A DNA stretch of 37,161 nt. Source: Lachnospiraceae bacterium (GTDB taxonomy: Bacteria; Bacillota_A; Clostridia; Lachnospirales; Lachnospiraceae). The notes beneath the pieces were generated by a model. That model ran no database searches, was not told the DNA's origin, and worked only from the letters and a program-made list of their open reading frames with translations. Below are positions 8,940 through 16,095 of the stretch, one piece after another. Location of the stretch: positions 1-37,161 of the forward strand of contig JAILPG010000191.1 of assembly GCA_024699595.1 (NCBI GenBank). Reading direction: 5' to 3'. Position numbers and translations under genes: made by a program. Each line of letters starts with the position of its first letter. Position 1 is the stretch's first letter.

Positions 8940-9944
8940 ATGAAAAAAGCAGGGATCTTTCTTGCAAAATGTCTGCTTGCCCTTGTACCGGTGCTCATAA
9001 TGATCCTTTATACGGCTCTGCTTCCGATGGGTTATATGGACACGGAATATCCTTCGTGGAAATATACCAAAGATGAACAGAGAGGACTCTTTGGGGCAGG
9101 AGAAAAGGGCACGCAGCAGGAAATAAATACTGTCATCATCGGTGATTCGAGAGCAATGGCCGATCTGATCCCGGAAAAGCTTTCGGATGATACGGTCAAT
9201 CTGGCCGTCGGAGGAGCCACCGCCATTGAGATGTATCATACGCTTAAGGATCATTTTGACAATGTCGGGGTACCTGATACGGTCATAATAATGTTTGCGC
9301 CTTTCCATTATTCCTATATGGATAATTTCTGGACTAGGACGGTGTATTTTCATCATCTGAAAATACCTGATGTTATTAAACTGTACACTGAAGGGCGCAG
9401 GCTTAAGGCTGATGCCTTCTATGACGGTGAGCATGATCTCTTTGACCTGATAAGCTGTTATCTGTATCTGCCTGACAGCTACCTCCCGGCTCTTCTTAAT
9501 TCTAAATTTTTCGGAAGATATGAGACAAACAGGAGCGAATATGATACCATAGCACGAAATAAAGGGCACGGACTTTTCGGTACGCTTGATGGCTGCAGTG
9601 ACTTAAATTACGAGGCGAGCTATACGGAGATGAAAATGGATGGAGACCATCCTCTGATCGATCTTTACATGAGAAAAATTCTTGACCTTTGCAGCGAAAA
9701 CTCAGTAAATATCATACTCAGTCAGCCTCCGATGAATGAGACCTCCTATGGTGCGTTACATGGTGACTATACAAGTCAATATTCTGAGTATATTAACGGG
9801 CTTTCTTCTTATTATAATGGAGGGATTTTTGAGACGGAGATCCCCGAGTATGAAAATAAATATTTCGGTGATTCGTCTCATTTAAATGCGGCAGGTGCCG
9901 AAATATACACAGAAGACTTTGCGGTAAGATATGGATTCAGATGA
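8940..9944 (+). CDS. SGNH/GDSL-type acyltransferase partner of the MBOAT protein
   Basis: Extracytoplasmic protein of about 334 aa with an N-terminal membrane anchor (FLAKCLLALVPVLIMILYTALL). Block I is VIIGDSRAM with the nucleophile Ser70. NLAVGGATAIEMYH supplies the block II glycine. Block V is DSSHLNAAG with Asp311 and His314 completing a triad. This matches AlgJ/AlgX/DHHW-like proteins that finish O-acetylation of polysaccharides. The start at 8940 is favoured over 8934 because TGAGG at 8928-8932 is then 7 nt away. The ribosome site overlaps the MBOAT stop codon, so the two are coupled. The polymer substrate is unknown. DltD-like function was considered, but the lack of a dlt operon argues against it. 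Confidence 0.78.
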   Translation: MKKAGIFLAKCLLALVPVLIMILYTALLPMGYMDTEYPSWKYTKDEQRGLFGAGEKGTQQEINTVIIGDSRAMADLIPEKLSDDTVNLAVGGATAIEMYHTLKDHFDNVGVPDTVIIMFAPFHYSYMDNFWTRTVYFHHLKIPDVIKLYTEGRRLKADAFYDGEHDLFDLISCYLYLPDSYLPALLNSKFFGRYETNRSEYDTIARNKGHGLFGTLDGCSDLNYEASYTEMKMDGDHPLIDLYMRKILDLCSENSVNIILSQPPMNETSYGALHGDYTSQYSEYINGLSSYYNGGIFETEIPEYENKYFGDSSHLNAAGAEIYTEDFAVRYGFR

Positions 9945-9955
9945 TGAGGAATGAG

Positions 9956-10591
9956 ATGAACAAAAAACTGAGATATGACGGAATAATATTTGACGTGGAC
10001 GGCACCCTGTGGGATTCCACAAAAGTAGTTGAGAAAGCGTGGAATAAGGCTTTTAAGGATAGCGGGTTTGCGGATATTACGGTAAGCGCGGAAAGGCTCA
10101 AGGGTTTATTCGGACTGCCGATGCTTGATATAATAAAGGATATAGTTCCTGACTCCACTTTAGAACAGAGGAAGGCTTTTCTTCCTGTCTGCTCCAGATA
10201 TGAGTTTGAGTTTCTTGAGAAGGAAGCCGGGATAGTATATGATGGACTTGAGGAAACTCTGGAGAAACTTATGAAGACTCATAAGCTTTTCGTGGTCAGC
10301 AACTGCCAGAGCGGATATATCGATCTGGTCTACAGAAAGACAGGACTGGGCCGTTTTTTCACCGACGGGATCTGCCCCGGTGATACCGGAGTGCTCAAGG
10401 CCGGAAATATCCGTATCATTATTGACCGGTTCGGTCTAAAATCCCCCCTCTATGTCGGCGATACACAGATGGATGCAGATGCCTGCAAAGAGGCCGGGGT
10501 TCCAATCTGCTATGCGGCTTACGGCTTTGGAACAGTGGCAGAGCCTGATCATATAATCTACACTCCCGGAGAATTGACCGAAATATGCTGA
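9956..10591 (+). CDS. HAD-superfamily phosphatase (phosphoglycolate phosphatase-like)
   Basis: Cytoplasmic phosphatase of about 211 aa. Motif I is FDVDGTLWDST with nucleophile Asp13 and acid Asp15, motif II is FVVSNCQSG, a lysine lies in GVLKAGNIR, and motif III/IV is PLYVGDTQMDADACKEAGVP. A helical cap follows motif I, as in Gph/PgmB-type subclass I enzymes. The substrate is not readable from sequence. The start at 9956 is chosen because GAGGA at 9946-9950 sits 5 nt before it. The ATG at 9941 would overlap the upstream stop by 4 nt and is a possible alternative. It overlaps the next gene by 7 nt, which suggests one transcript with its neighbours. Confidence 0.88.
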   Translation: MNKKLRYDGIIFDVDGTLWDSTKVVEKAWNKAFKDSGFADITVSAERLKGLFGLPMLDIIKDIVPDSTLEQRKAFLPVCSRYEFEFLEKEAGIVYDGLEETLEKLMKTHKLFVVSNCQSGYIDLVYRKTGLGRFFTDGICPGDTGVLKAGNIRIIIDRFGLKSPLYVGDTQMDADACKEAGVPICYAAYGFGTVAEPDHIIYTPGELTEIC

Positions 10592-11592
10592 AACATTCTG
10601 TCGGAAAAAAGAATAGCGGAATGATCGGAGCAAGGCTTTTAACTGTAGGTGTTGTAGTGTCTTCTCTGCTTTTGTGCGGCTGTAAGACAGATGGAAATGT
10701 AAAAGCCCCCGCGTCAGGCAGCAAGGAGTATTTCAGGGAGCAGGGCATCGCCTACATGGGGCAGGAAAGATATAGTGATGCGATAGTTGCTTTTGAGGCT
10801 GCCCTTAAAAAGTCAAACGGCATAGTAAGAGACATTGACTATGACATTTCATATTATCTGGCTCTTGCCGAGTATAAAGCCGGCAATCACGAGGAAGCCT
10901 ACAATATATATTCTGCCATCATCGGTATGGATGAAAAGGCGGCCGATGCTTATTATCTAAGAGGCAGGGTGACCCTGTATGAGGGTGACAGGCAGGCGGC
11001 CATGAGTGATTATGACAAAGCCGTGGAGCTTAAGAAAACGGATCACAACCTGTACAAGAGGATATATCTGGATCTTGCCTCGGCAGGCTATGAAGAGGAC
11101 GGCAGGGCATATGTGAACAGGGCTCTTCAGAGCGATCAGAAAATAAGCGATTACCACAGGGGCGTTTATTCCTACTACCTTGAAAAATATGATGATGCCA
11201 GGAATTATCTGGAAAAGGCAAGAAACAAAAACACCGATGCCGACCTTATCGCATATCTGGGGAAGACCTATAAAAAGCTTGGCGATAACGGATATGCGGC
11301 ATCCCTCTTTGAGACCTATTTGGGAACTGATCCGACCGATGCTGAGATCTACAATGAGCTGGGGCTTGTAAAGCTTGAGAGCGGTGATCTTGACGGGGCG
11401 CTCACGGCCTTTCAGAACGGGATCGCGACCGGTGATGAGGCTGTAATGCAGAGTCTTCTGTTCAATGAGATCGTTACATATGAATACAAACTTGACTTTG
11501 AATCGGCAAAGAATAAGATGGCTGAATATGTGATCAGATATCCGAATGATGAGAAGGCCAAAAGGGAAAATATTTTTTTGAGCACAAGATGA
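10585..11592 (+). CDS. tetratricopeptide-repeat lipoprotein
   Basis: Exported lipoprotein, about 335 aa, built almost entirely of TPR helices. The signal peptide ends in a lipobox, LLLCGC (Cys about residue 33). The repeats include YFREQGIAYMGQERYSDAIVAFEAAL, YYLALAEYKAGNHEEAYNIY, AYYLRGRVTLYEGDRQAAMSDYDKAV, YLEKYDDARNYLEKA and EIYNELGLVKLESGDLDGALTAF. It is probably a scaffold on the outer face of the membrane, and nothing identifies the partner. The ATG at 10585 overlaps the HAD gene by 7 nt with a distant GGAG. The ATG at 10621 also gives a complete signal peptide. It is the last gene before the nrdD control region. Confidence 0.85.
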   Translation: MLKHSVGKKNSGMIGARLLTVGVVVSSLLLCGCKTDGNVKAPASGSKEYFREQGIAYMGQERYSDAIVAFEAALKKSNGIVRDIDYDISYYLALAEYKAGNHEEAYNIYSAIIGMDEKAADAYYLRGRVTLYEGDRQAAMSDYDKAVELKKTDHNLYKRIYLDLASAGYEEDGRAYVNRALQSDQKISDYHRGVYSYYLEKYDDARNYLEKARNKNTDADLIAYLGKTYKKLGDNGYAASLFETYLGTDPTDAEIYNELGLVKLESGDLDGALTAFQNGIATGDEAVMQSLLFNEIVTYEYKLDFESAKNKMAEYVIRYPNDEKAKRENIFLSTR

Positions 11593-11618
11593 TCTATCTG
11601 TTGTGGGTGACATAATGC

Positions 11619-11633
11619 TGACCGAAACGGTCA
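11619..11633. repeat. 15-bp palindrome, copy 1
   Basis: TGACCGAAACGGTCA. The six outer base pairs on each side (TGACCG/CGGTCA) are exactly self-complementary around a 3-nt AAA centre. The copy at 11836-11850 differs at one central base. Such symmetry is typical of a dimeric repressor site (TetR-type boxes often look like this), but no regulator is identified. Confidence 0.6.
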
Positions 11634-11714
11634 AATTTTACGATAGAATCTGACAAACCCCAATATATTGGGATTTACAGGGGCGTCAGGTAGACATAAG
11701 ATAATTATTGTAAA

Positions 11715-11730
11715 ACACAATATCTTGTTC
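11715..11730. promoter_or_regulatory. NrdR box 1
   Basis: ACACAATATCTTGTTC matches the known NrdR consensus ACACWATATATWGTGT at 13 of 16 positions. It pairs with box 2, whose start is 32 bp further on, three DNA helical turns, the arrangement known for NrdR operators of ribonucleotide reductase genes. Confidence 0.75.
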
Positions 11731-11746
11731 AGGTATTTAAAAAAGA

Positions 11747-11762
11747 ACAATAGATATTGTGT
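11747..11762. promoter_or_regulatory. NrdR box 2
   Basis: ACAATAGATATTGTGT matches the NrdR consensus at 14 of 16 positions and ends 7 bp before the -35 element of the nrdD promoter. Because each box is palindromic, boxes 1 and 2 can also fold into one hairpin (11712-11765) followed by a short T-run, so a second role as terminator of the upstream TPR gene cannot be excluded. Confidence 0.78.
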
Positions 11763-11769
11763 TTTTGTA

Positions 11770-11798
11770 TTGACGGGATGATTTTTTTTATATATACT
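11770..11798 (+). promoter_or_regulatory. nrdD promoter
   Basis: TTGACG (11770-11775), exact 17-nt spacer containing a run of eight T, and TATACT (11793-11798). Both hexamers match sigma-A consensus at 5 of 6. Transcription would start near 11805, leaving a leader of about 150 nt before nrdD. The NrdR boxes lie immediately upstream. Confidence 0.7.
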
Positions 11799-11819
11799 AA
11801 ATGTGTTCGTTTGGCAGGT

Positions 11820-11879
11820 ATGATGTCAAAAAAGTTGACCGAATCGGTCATAAACCAAAAAATGAGGGAGAGTAACTAA
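11820..11879 (+). CDS. possible leader peptide or small ORF
   Basis: Frame of 19 codons plus TAA reading MMSKKLTESVINQKMRESN, inside the nrdD mRNA leader. An AGG lies 4 nt before the second ATG (11823), which is a weak ribosome site. It contains the second palindrome copy. It does not resemble a known leader peptide, and short frames arise by chance, so this is a candidate only. Confidence 0.2.
   Translation: MMSKKLTESVINQKMRESN
11836..11850. repeat. 15-bp palindrome, copy 2
   Basis: TGACCGAATCGGTCA, 14 of 15 bases identical to 11619-11633 and self-complementary around its central base except for the centre. It lies about 31-45 nt downstream of the predicted nrdD transcription start, where a bound protein would block elongation, or where the RNA would form a 6-bp hairpin. 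The two copies are 217 bp apart. Confidence 0.6.
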
Positions 11880-11955
11880 GGCTATCGTCACAGGTCTTTC
11901 GATCCACAGATCAGCCGGGGGTGTTGCAGCAAAACAGGAAGGGGTTGTTAACAGA

Positions 11956-14346
11956 ATGTTCAGTGTTGTAAAAAGAGATGGAGAAATAGCGGATTTTAAT
12001 CTAACAAAGATCAATGATGCCATTATGAAGGCGTTCAATGCCTGCGACAAGAATTATAATAATGATATGATCGATCTTCTCGCCCTGAGGGTTACCGCTG
12101 ATTTTCAGAGTAAGCTTGACGGCGACAAGATCCATGTCGAGGATGTTCAGGACAGTGTGGAGACTGTTTTGGAACAGGCAGGTTATACCGAGGTTGCGAA
12201 GGCATATATCCTCTATCGTAAGCAGAGAGAGAAGATGCGTAACCTCAAGTCAACCATCCTTGATTATAAGGATGTTGTAAACAGTTATGTCAAGGTCGAG
12301 GACTGGAGAGTAAAGGAGAATTCCACTGTTACCTATTCCGTAGGCGGGCTTATCTTAAGTAATTCAGGTGCAGTGACGGCAAATTACTGGCTCTCCGAGA
12401 TATACGACCAGGAGATCGCCGATGCTCACCGTAATGCCGATATCCATATCCATGATCTGGCTATGCTTACCGGTTACTGCGCAGGCTGGAGTTTAAAGCA
12501 GCTTATCAAGGAAGGGCTTGGCGGCATCGCGGGAAAGATCACATCGGCACCGGCATCACACCTGTCGGTTCTCTGCAACCAGATGGTCAATTTCCTTGGC
12601 ATAATGCAGAATGAATGGGCAGGAGCCCAGGCCTTCTCATCATTTGATACCTATCTTGCTCCTTTTGTTAAGGTTGATAATCTTACTTATGATGAAGTCA
12701 AGAAGTGCATCGAATCATTTATCTACGGTGTAAATACACCGAGCCGCTGGGGAACTCAGGCGCCGTTCTCCAATATCACTCTTGACTGGACCGTACCCGA
12801 TGATCTTGCCGAGCTTCCGGCAATAGTGGGCGGCAAGGAAATGGATTTCTGCTATAAGGACTGCAAGAAGGAAATGGACATGGTCAACAAGGCATTCATC
12901 GAGACCATGATCGAAGGTGACGCAAACGGAAGAGGATTCCAGTATCCGATACCCACGTATTCAATAACAAGCGATTTTGATTGGTCGGATACAGAGAACA
13001 ACAGGCTTTTGTTCGAAATGACCTCCAAGTACGGAACTCCTTATTTTTCCAATTATATCAATTCAGACATGAAGCCGAGTGACGTAAGGTCAATGTGCTG
13101 CAGACTGCGTCTGGATCTCAGGGAGCTTCGCAAGAAAACGGGAGGATTCTTTGGTGCCGGAGAGAGCACCGGTTCTATCGGCGTTGTTACCATCAACATG
13201 CCGAGGATAGCATATCTTTCACAGAACAAGAGCGATTTTTACAGAAGGCTCGACAGGATGATGGATATAGCCGCAAGGAGCCTTAAGGTCAAGAGAGGCG
13301 TCATCACCAAGTTATTGGATGAAGGATTATATCCTTATACTAAGAGATACCTTGGAAGCTTCAAGAATCACTTCTCCACGATCGGTCTTATCGGAATGAA
13401 CGAGGTGGGACTCAATGCCAACTGGTTAAGGGCTGATCTCACCGACAAGAAGACCCAGGAGTTTACCAAGGAAGTCCTTAATCATATGAGAAACAGGCTT
13501 TCCGATTATCAGGAGCTCTATAATGACCTCTATAATCTTGAGGCTACACCCGCCGAGAGCACTACCTACCGTCTGGCAAAGCATGACAGGAAGAAATATC
13601 CTTCCATAAAGACTGCCGGAAAGCCCGGAGACGTACCCTACTATACGAACAGCTCGCATCTTCCCGTTGATTATACTCCGGATATATTTGATGCGCTTGA
13701 TATCGAGGATGAACTCCAGACTCTTTATACCTCGGGAACGGTATTCCATGCCTTCTTAGGCGAGAAGCTTCCCGACTGGAAAGCAGCTGCAGATCTTGTG
13801 AGAAAGATAGCGGAGAATTACAAGCTTCCTTATTATACTCTCTCACCCACCTATTCGATCTGCAGGGATCACGGTTATCTGGCCGGAGAACACAAGACCT
13901 GTCCGCACTGCGGAAAGAACACGGAGGTATACAGCCGTATCACCGGTTATTACAGACCTGTTCAGAACTGGAATGACGGTAAGGCACAGGAATACAAAAA
14001 CAGGGTAGTATATGATATAGATAACTCATGCCTCAAGAAACCCACGACCGCGATGGTCACCCTGAAGGGGCTTAACAGCAACGATGAGGTGGATATTTCT
14101 CCTGTAGAGAACGTGAAATATCTTTTTACAACAAAAACATGTCCCAACTGCAAGCTTGCAAAGGAATATCTGAATAACGAAAAGGTTGTCATGATCGACG
14201 CCGAAGAGAATTCAGAGCTTGCAAAGAAGTATGGAGTGATGCAGGCACCGACTCTTGTAGTTATAAACGGTGGCAGCGTCGAAAAATACGCCAACGCTTC
14301 AAACATTAAAAAATATGCCATGAAGAAGGAAATGGTTTTAGCTTAA
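11956..14346 (+). CDS. nrdD: anaerobic (class III) ribonucleoside-triphosphate reductase with C-terminal redoxin domain
   Basis: Glycyl-radical enzyme making deoxyribonucleotides from NTPs without oxygen, 796 aa. Residues 1-95 are an ATP-cone (MFSVVKRDGEIADFNLTKI) for allosteric control. The barrel follows, with VNTPSRWGTQAPFSN and STGSIGVVTINMPR. A zinc site (CRDHGYLAGEHKTCPHCG) precedes the radical loop RITGYYRPVQNW, where Gly664 is the likely radical residue. An extra C-terminal domain of about 85 residues, with YLFTTKTCPNCKLAKEYL (Cys729/Cys732) and APTLVVINGG, has a thioredoxin/glutaredoxin pattern and may be the built-in electron donor. The ATG is preceded by AGGAAGGGG. No nrdG activase gene follows, so it must lie elsewhere. 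Expression is probably repressed by NrdR. Confidence 0.96.
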   Translation: MFSVVKRDGEIADFNLTKINDAIMKAFNACDKNYNNDMIDLLALRVTADFQSKLDGDKIHVEDVQDSVETVLEQAGYTEVAKAYILYRKQREKMRNLKSTILDYKDVVNSYVKVEDWRVKENSTVTYSVGGLILSNSGAVTANYWLSEIYDQEIADAHRNADIHIHDLAMLTGYCAGWSLKQLIKEGLGGIAGKITSAPASHLSVLCNQMVNFLGIMQNEWAGAQAFSSFDTYLAPFVKVDNLTYDEVKKCIESFIYGVNTPSRWGTQAPFSNITLDWTVPDDLAELPAIVGGKEMDFCYKDCKKEMDMVNKAFIETMIEGDANGRGFQYPIPTYSITSDFDWSDTENNRLLFEMTSKYGTPYFSNYINSDMKPSDVRSMCCRLRLDLRELRKKTGGFFGAGESTGSIGVVTINMPRIAYLSQNKSDFYRRLDRMMDIAARSLKVKRGVITKLLDEGLYPYTKRYLGSFKNHFSTIGLIGMNEVGLNANWLRADLTDKKTQEFTKEVLNHMRNRLSDYQELYNDLYNLEATPAESTTYRLAKHDRKKYPSIKTAGKPGDVPYYTNSSHLPVDYTPDIFDALDIEDELQTLYTSGTVFHAFLGEKLPDWKAAADLVRKIAENYKLPYYTLSPTYSICRDHGYLAGEHKTCPHCGKNTEVYSRITGYYRPVQNWNDGKAQEYKNRVVYDIDNSCLKKPTTAMVTLKGLNSNDEVDISPVENVKYLFTTKTCPNCKLAKEYLNNEKVVMIDAEENSELAKKYGVMQAPTLVVINGGSVEKYANASNIKKYAMKKEMVLA

Positions 14347-14367
14347 GGATGTTTCAGAGGGGGAACT

Positions 14368-14394
14368 GTGACACCGGTGAGGCAAGGGTATAAT
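14368..14394 (+). promoter_or_regulatory. candidate promoter for pyrF-pyrE
   Basis: TATAAT at 14389-14394 with GTGACA (5 of 6 to consensus) at 14368-14373, spacer 15 nt, shorter than ideal. It lies 22 nt after the nrdD stop and would give a leader of about 100 nt before pyrF. Confidence 0.45.
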
Positions 14395-14429
14395 AATAGA
14401 GGGATCATACAACGAAAATGTTGGTAACA

Positions 14430-14488
14430 AGGGGAAGGGAATGCCAGGGTGCATTTCCTTCTTTGGTGTGGAGGGAATCCGTTCCCCT
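14430..14488 (+). promoter_or_regulatory. structured RNA leader before pyrF, possible attenuator
   Basis: Stem A: GAAGGGAATGC (14434-14444) pairs with GCATTTCCTTC (14451-14461), 11 bp with one G-U pair and a 6-nt loop, followed by TTTGG. Stem B: GGGAA (14473-14477) pairs with TTCCC (14482-14486). An alternative pairing, AGGGGAA (14430-14436) with TTCCCCT (14482-14488), would break both. The ribosome site AGGGAG is at 14491. Mutually exclusive stems suggest regulated transcription or translation, but no PyrR-site consensus was recognised. Confidence 0.35.
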
Positions 14489-14501
14489 AAAGGGAGTAAT
14501 C

Positions 14502-15428
14502 ATGATAGACAGACTGATAGAAGAGATTAAAAAAAAGGATGCGCCGATCGTTGCGGGACTTGATCCGACACTTAAAATGGTACCCGCATACATTAAGCAG
14601 AAAGCTTTTTCGGAATACGGAAAGACACTTAAGGGCGCATCGGAGGCTATGTGGGAATTTAACAAAGGGATCATAGATGCGATATATGATCTGGTACCTG
14701 CGGTCAAGCCCCAGATAGCGATGTATGAGCAGTACGGGACCGAAGGTGTCATCGTATTTAAGAGGACAATCGATTATTGTAAGGAAAAAGGCCTTATAGT
14801 GATAGGAGATATAAAGAGAGCTGATATAGGTTCGAGCTCACAGGCCTATGCCGTGGGACATCTCGGAAAAGTTGATGTGGACGGGGAGATCCTTCCTGTT
14901 TTTGATGAGGATTTCGTTACGGTAAATCCATATCTTGGATCGGATGGGATAAAGCCATTTATAGATGCCTGTGAAAAAGAGGATAAAGGCATATTTATCC
15001 TTGTAAAGACCTCAAATCCCGGAAGCGGCGAGTTTCAGGATCAGCCGCTTCTTAATAAAAACAGCAGACCGCTCTATGAATCGGTAGGAGAAATGGTAGA
15101 TGCTCTGGGAAAGGGGCTGGTTCACGGCGGATACAGCGAGATCGGAGCTGTTGTCGGAGCTACTTATCCGGAGATCGGAAAGATACTCAGGGATATAATG
15201 CCGAAATCCTACATACTCGTGCCCGGTTACGGAGCCCAGGGAGGCAGGGGATCGGACCTCAAATATTTCTTTAACAAAGACGGCTTAGGTGCTATTATTA
15301 ATTCATCACGCGGCATAATCGCTGCCTATATGTCGGATGACTATCCGCAGTATACGGACGAAAACTATGCTGATGCCGCAAGAGCTGCCGTGCTCAATAT
15401 GAAGGAGGATCTGCGTGCCAACATATAA
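14502..15428 (+). CDS. pyrF: orotidine 5'-phosphate decarboxylase, type 2
   Basis: Last step of UMP synthesis: decarboxylates OMP to UMP in the cytoplasm. 308 aa, the longer size of the type 2 subfamily. The active-site block is VIGDIKRADIGSSSQAYA (Asp, Lys, Asp), preceded by VAGLDPTL and AVKPQIAMYEQYG and followed by VTVNPYLGSDGIKPF and LVPGYGAQGG, the phosphate-binding loop. The frame is open to 14418, but the start at 14502 (MIDRLIEEI) has AGGGAG 5 nt before it and matches the family N-terminus. It overlaps pyrE by 14 nt, and the two encode consecutive reactions. Confidence 0.95.
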   Translation: MIDRLIEEIKKKDAPIVAGLDPTLKMVPAYIKQKAFSEYGKTLKGASEAMWEFNKGIIDAIYDLVPAVKPQIAMYEQYGTEGVIVFKRTIDYCKEKGLIVIGDIKRADIGSSSQAYAVGHLGKVDVDGEILPVFDEDFVTVNPYLGSDGIKPFIDACEKEDKGIFILVKTSNPGSGEFQDQPLLNKNSRPLYESVGEMVDALGKGLVHGGYSEIGAVVGATYPEIGKILRDIMPKSYILVPGYGAQGGRGSDLKYFFNKDGLGAIINSSRGIIAAYMSDDYPQYTDENYADAARAAVLNMKEDLRANI

Positions 15429-16095
15429 GGAAGAATTCATTGAGTTCATGATAGAATGTGATGTCCTTAAATTCGGGGATTTTACACTGAAGAGCGGGAG
15501 AAAGTCCCCGTTTTTCATGAATGCCGGAGCCTATGTGACCGGAGGCCAGCTAATGAGGCTTGGGGAATACTATGCCAAAGCCATTCATGAAGCCTTCGGC
15601 GATGATTTTGACGTCCTGTTCGGACCGGCTTACAAGGGCATACCGCTTTCAGTAACCACCGCCATAGCTTATCACAGACTCTATGACAGGGAGATAAAGT
15701 ATTCCTCCAACAGAAAAGAGATAAAGGACCACGGCGATGTCGGTATCCTGCTTGGATCAAAGATAAAGGACGGCGACAGGGTGGTGATGATCGAGGATGT
15801 AACAACCTCCGGGAAATCGATCGAAGAGACTTATCCTATAATAAAAGCCCAGGGCGACGTAACGATAAAGGGTCTCATGGTATCCTTAAACAGGATGGAG
15901 AGAGGAATGGGAGATCCGCACAAAAGTGCTCTTTCGGAGATCGAGGAAAAATACGGCATAAAAACCGGAGCCATAGTCACGATGCCGGAGGTCACGGAGT
16001 ATCTTACCGGCCGCAGTATAAACGGAAAGATCATCATCAACGATGAGATAAGATCGGCTCTTGACAGATATTATGAGGAATATGGTGTCGTTTAA
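15415..16095 (+). CDS. pyrE: orotate phosphoribosyltransferase
   Basis: Makes OMP from orotate and PRPP, the step just before PyrF. 226 aa. The family N-terminus YKEEFIEFMIECDVLKFGDFTLKSGRKSPFFMNAG is followed by FGPAYKGIPLS and the PRPP loop VVMIEDVTTSGKS. The GTG start at 15415 lies inside the end of pyrF and has GGAGGAT 5-6 nt upstream, so it is translationally coupled to pyrF. Its stop overlaps the start of the next gene by one base. Confidence 0.96.
   Translation: MPTYKEEFIEFMIECDVLKFGDFTLKSGRKSPFFMNAGAYVTGGQLMRLGEYYAKAIHEAFGDDFDVLFGPAYKGIPLSVTTAIAYHRLYDREIKYSSNRKEIKDHGDVGILLGSKIKDGDRVVMIEDVTTSGKSIEETYPIIKAQGDVTIKGLMVSLNRMERGMGDPHKSALSEIEEKYGIKTGAIVTMPEVTEYLTGRSINGKIIINDEIRSALDRYYEEYGVV

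Larger units (their letters stand above)
11593..11955 (+). other. long non-coding control region upstream of nrdD
   Basis: This is the only gap over 300 nt in the window. In order it holds a palindrome at 11619-11633, an NrdR-like palindrome at 11658-11673, a tandem NrdR operator pair at 11715-11762, a sigma-A promoter at 11770-11798, a possible 19-codon leader reading frame at 11820-11879 with a second copy of the palindrome at 11836-11850, and a ribosome site AGGAAGGGG at 11937-11945. The nrdD frame stays open back to a stop at 11863 but contains no ATG, GTG or TTG before 11956. Confidence 0.7.

Noticed and set aside
8913..9569. 218-codon antisense frame across the SGNH gene
   Set aside because: No start signal and the plus-strand gene has clear catalytic motifs.
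11658..11673. Third NrdR-like palindrome CCCCAATATATTGGGA
   Set aside because: Only 12/16 to the consensus and 57 bp (not a whole number of turns) from box 1. It may contribute but was not called as an operator.
11866..11955. N-terminal extension of NrdD in the open frame upstream of 11956
   Set aside because: The frame has no ATG, GTG or TTG after the stop at 11863, and the ATP-cone begins exactly at MFSVVKRDG.
14418..14501. 28-residue N-terminal extension of PyrF
   Set aside because: It runs through the leader hairpins, and AGGGAG 5 nt before 14502 fixes the start.
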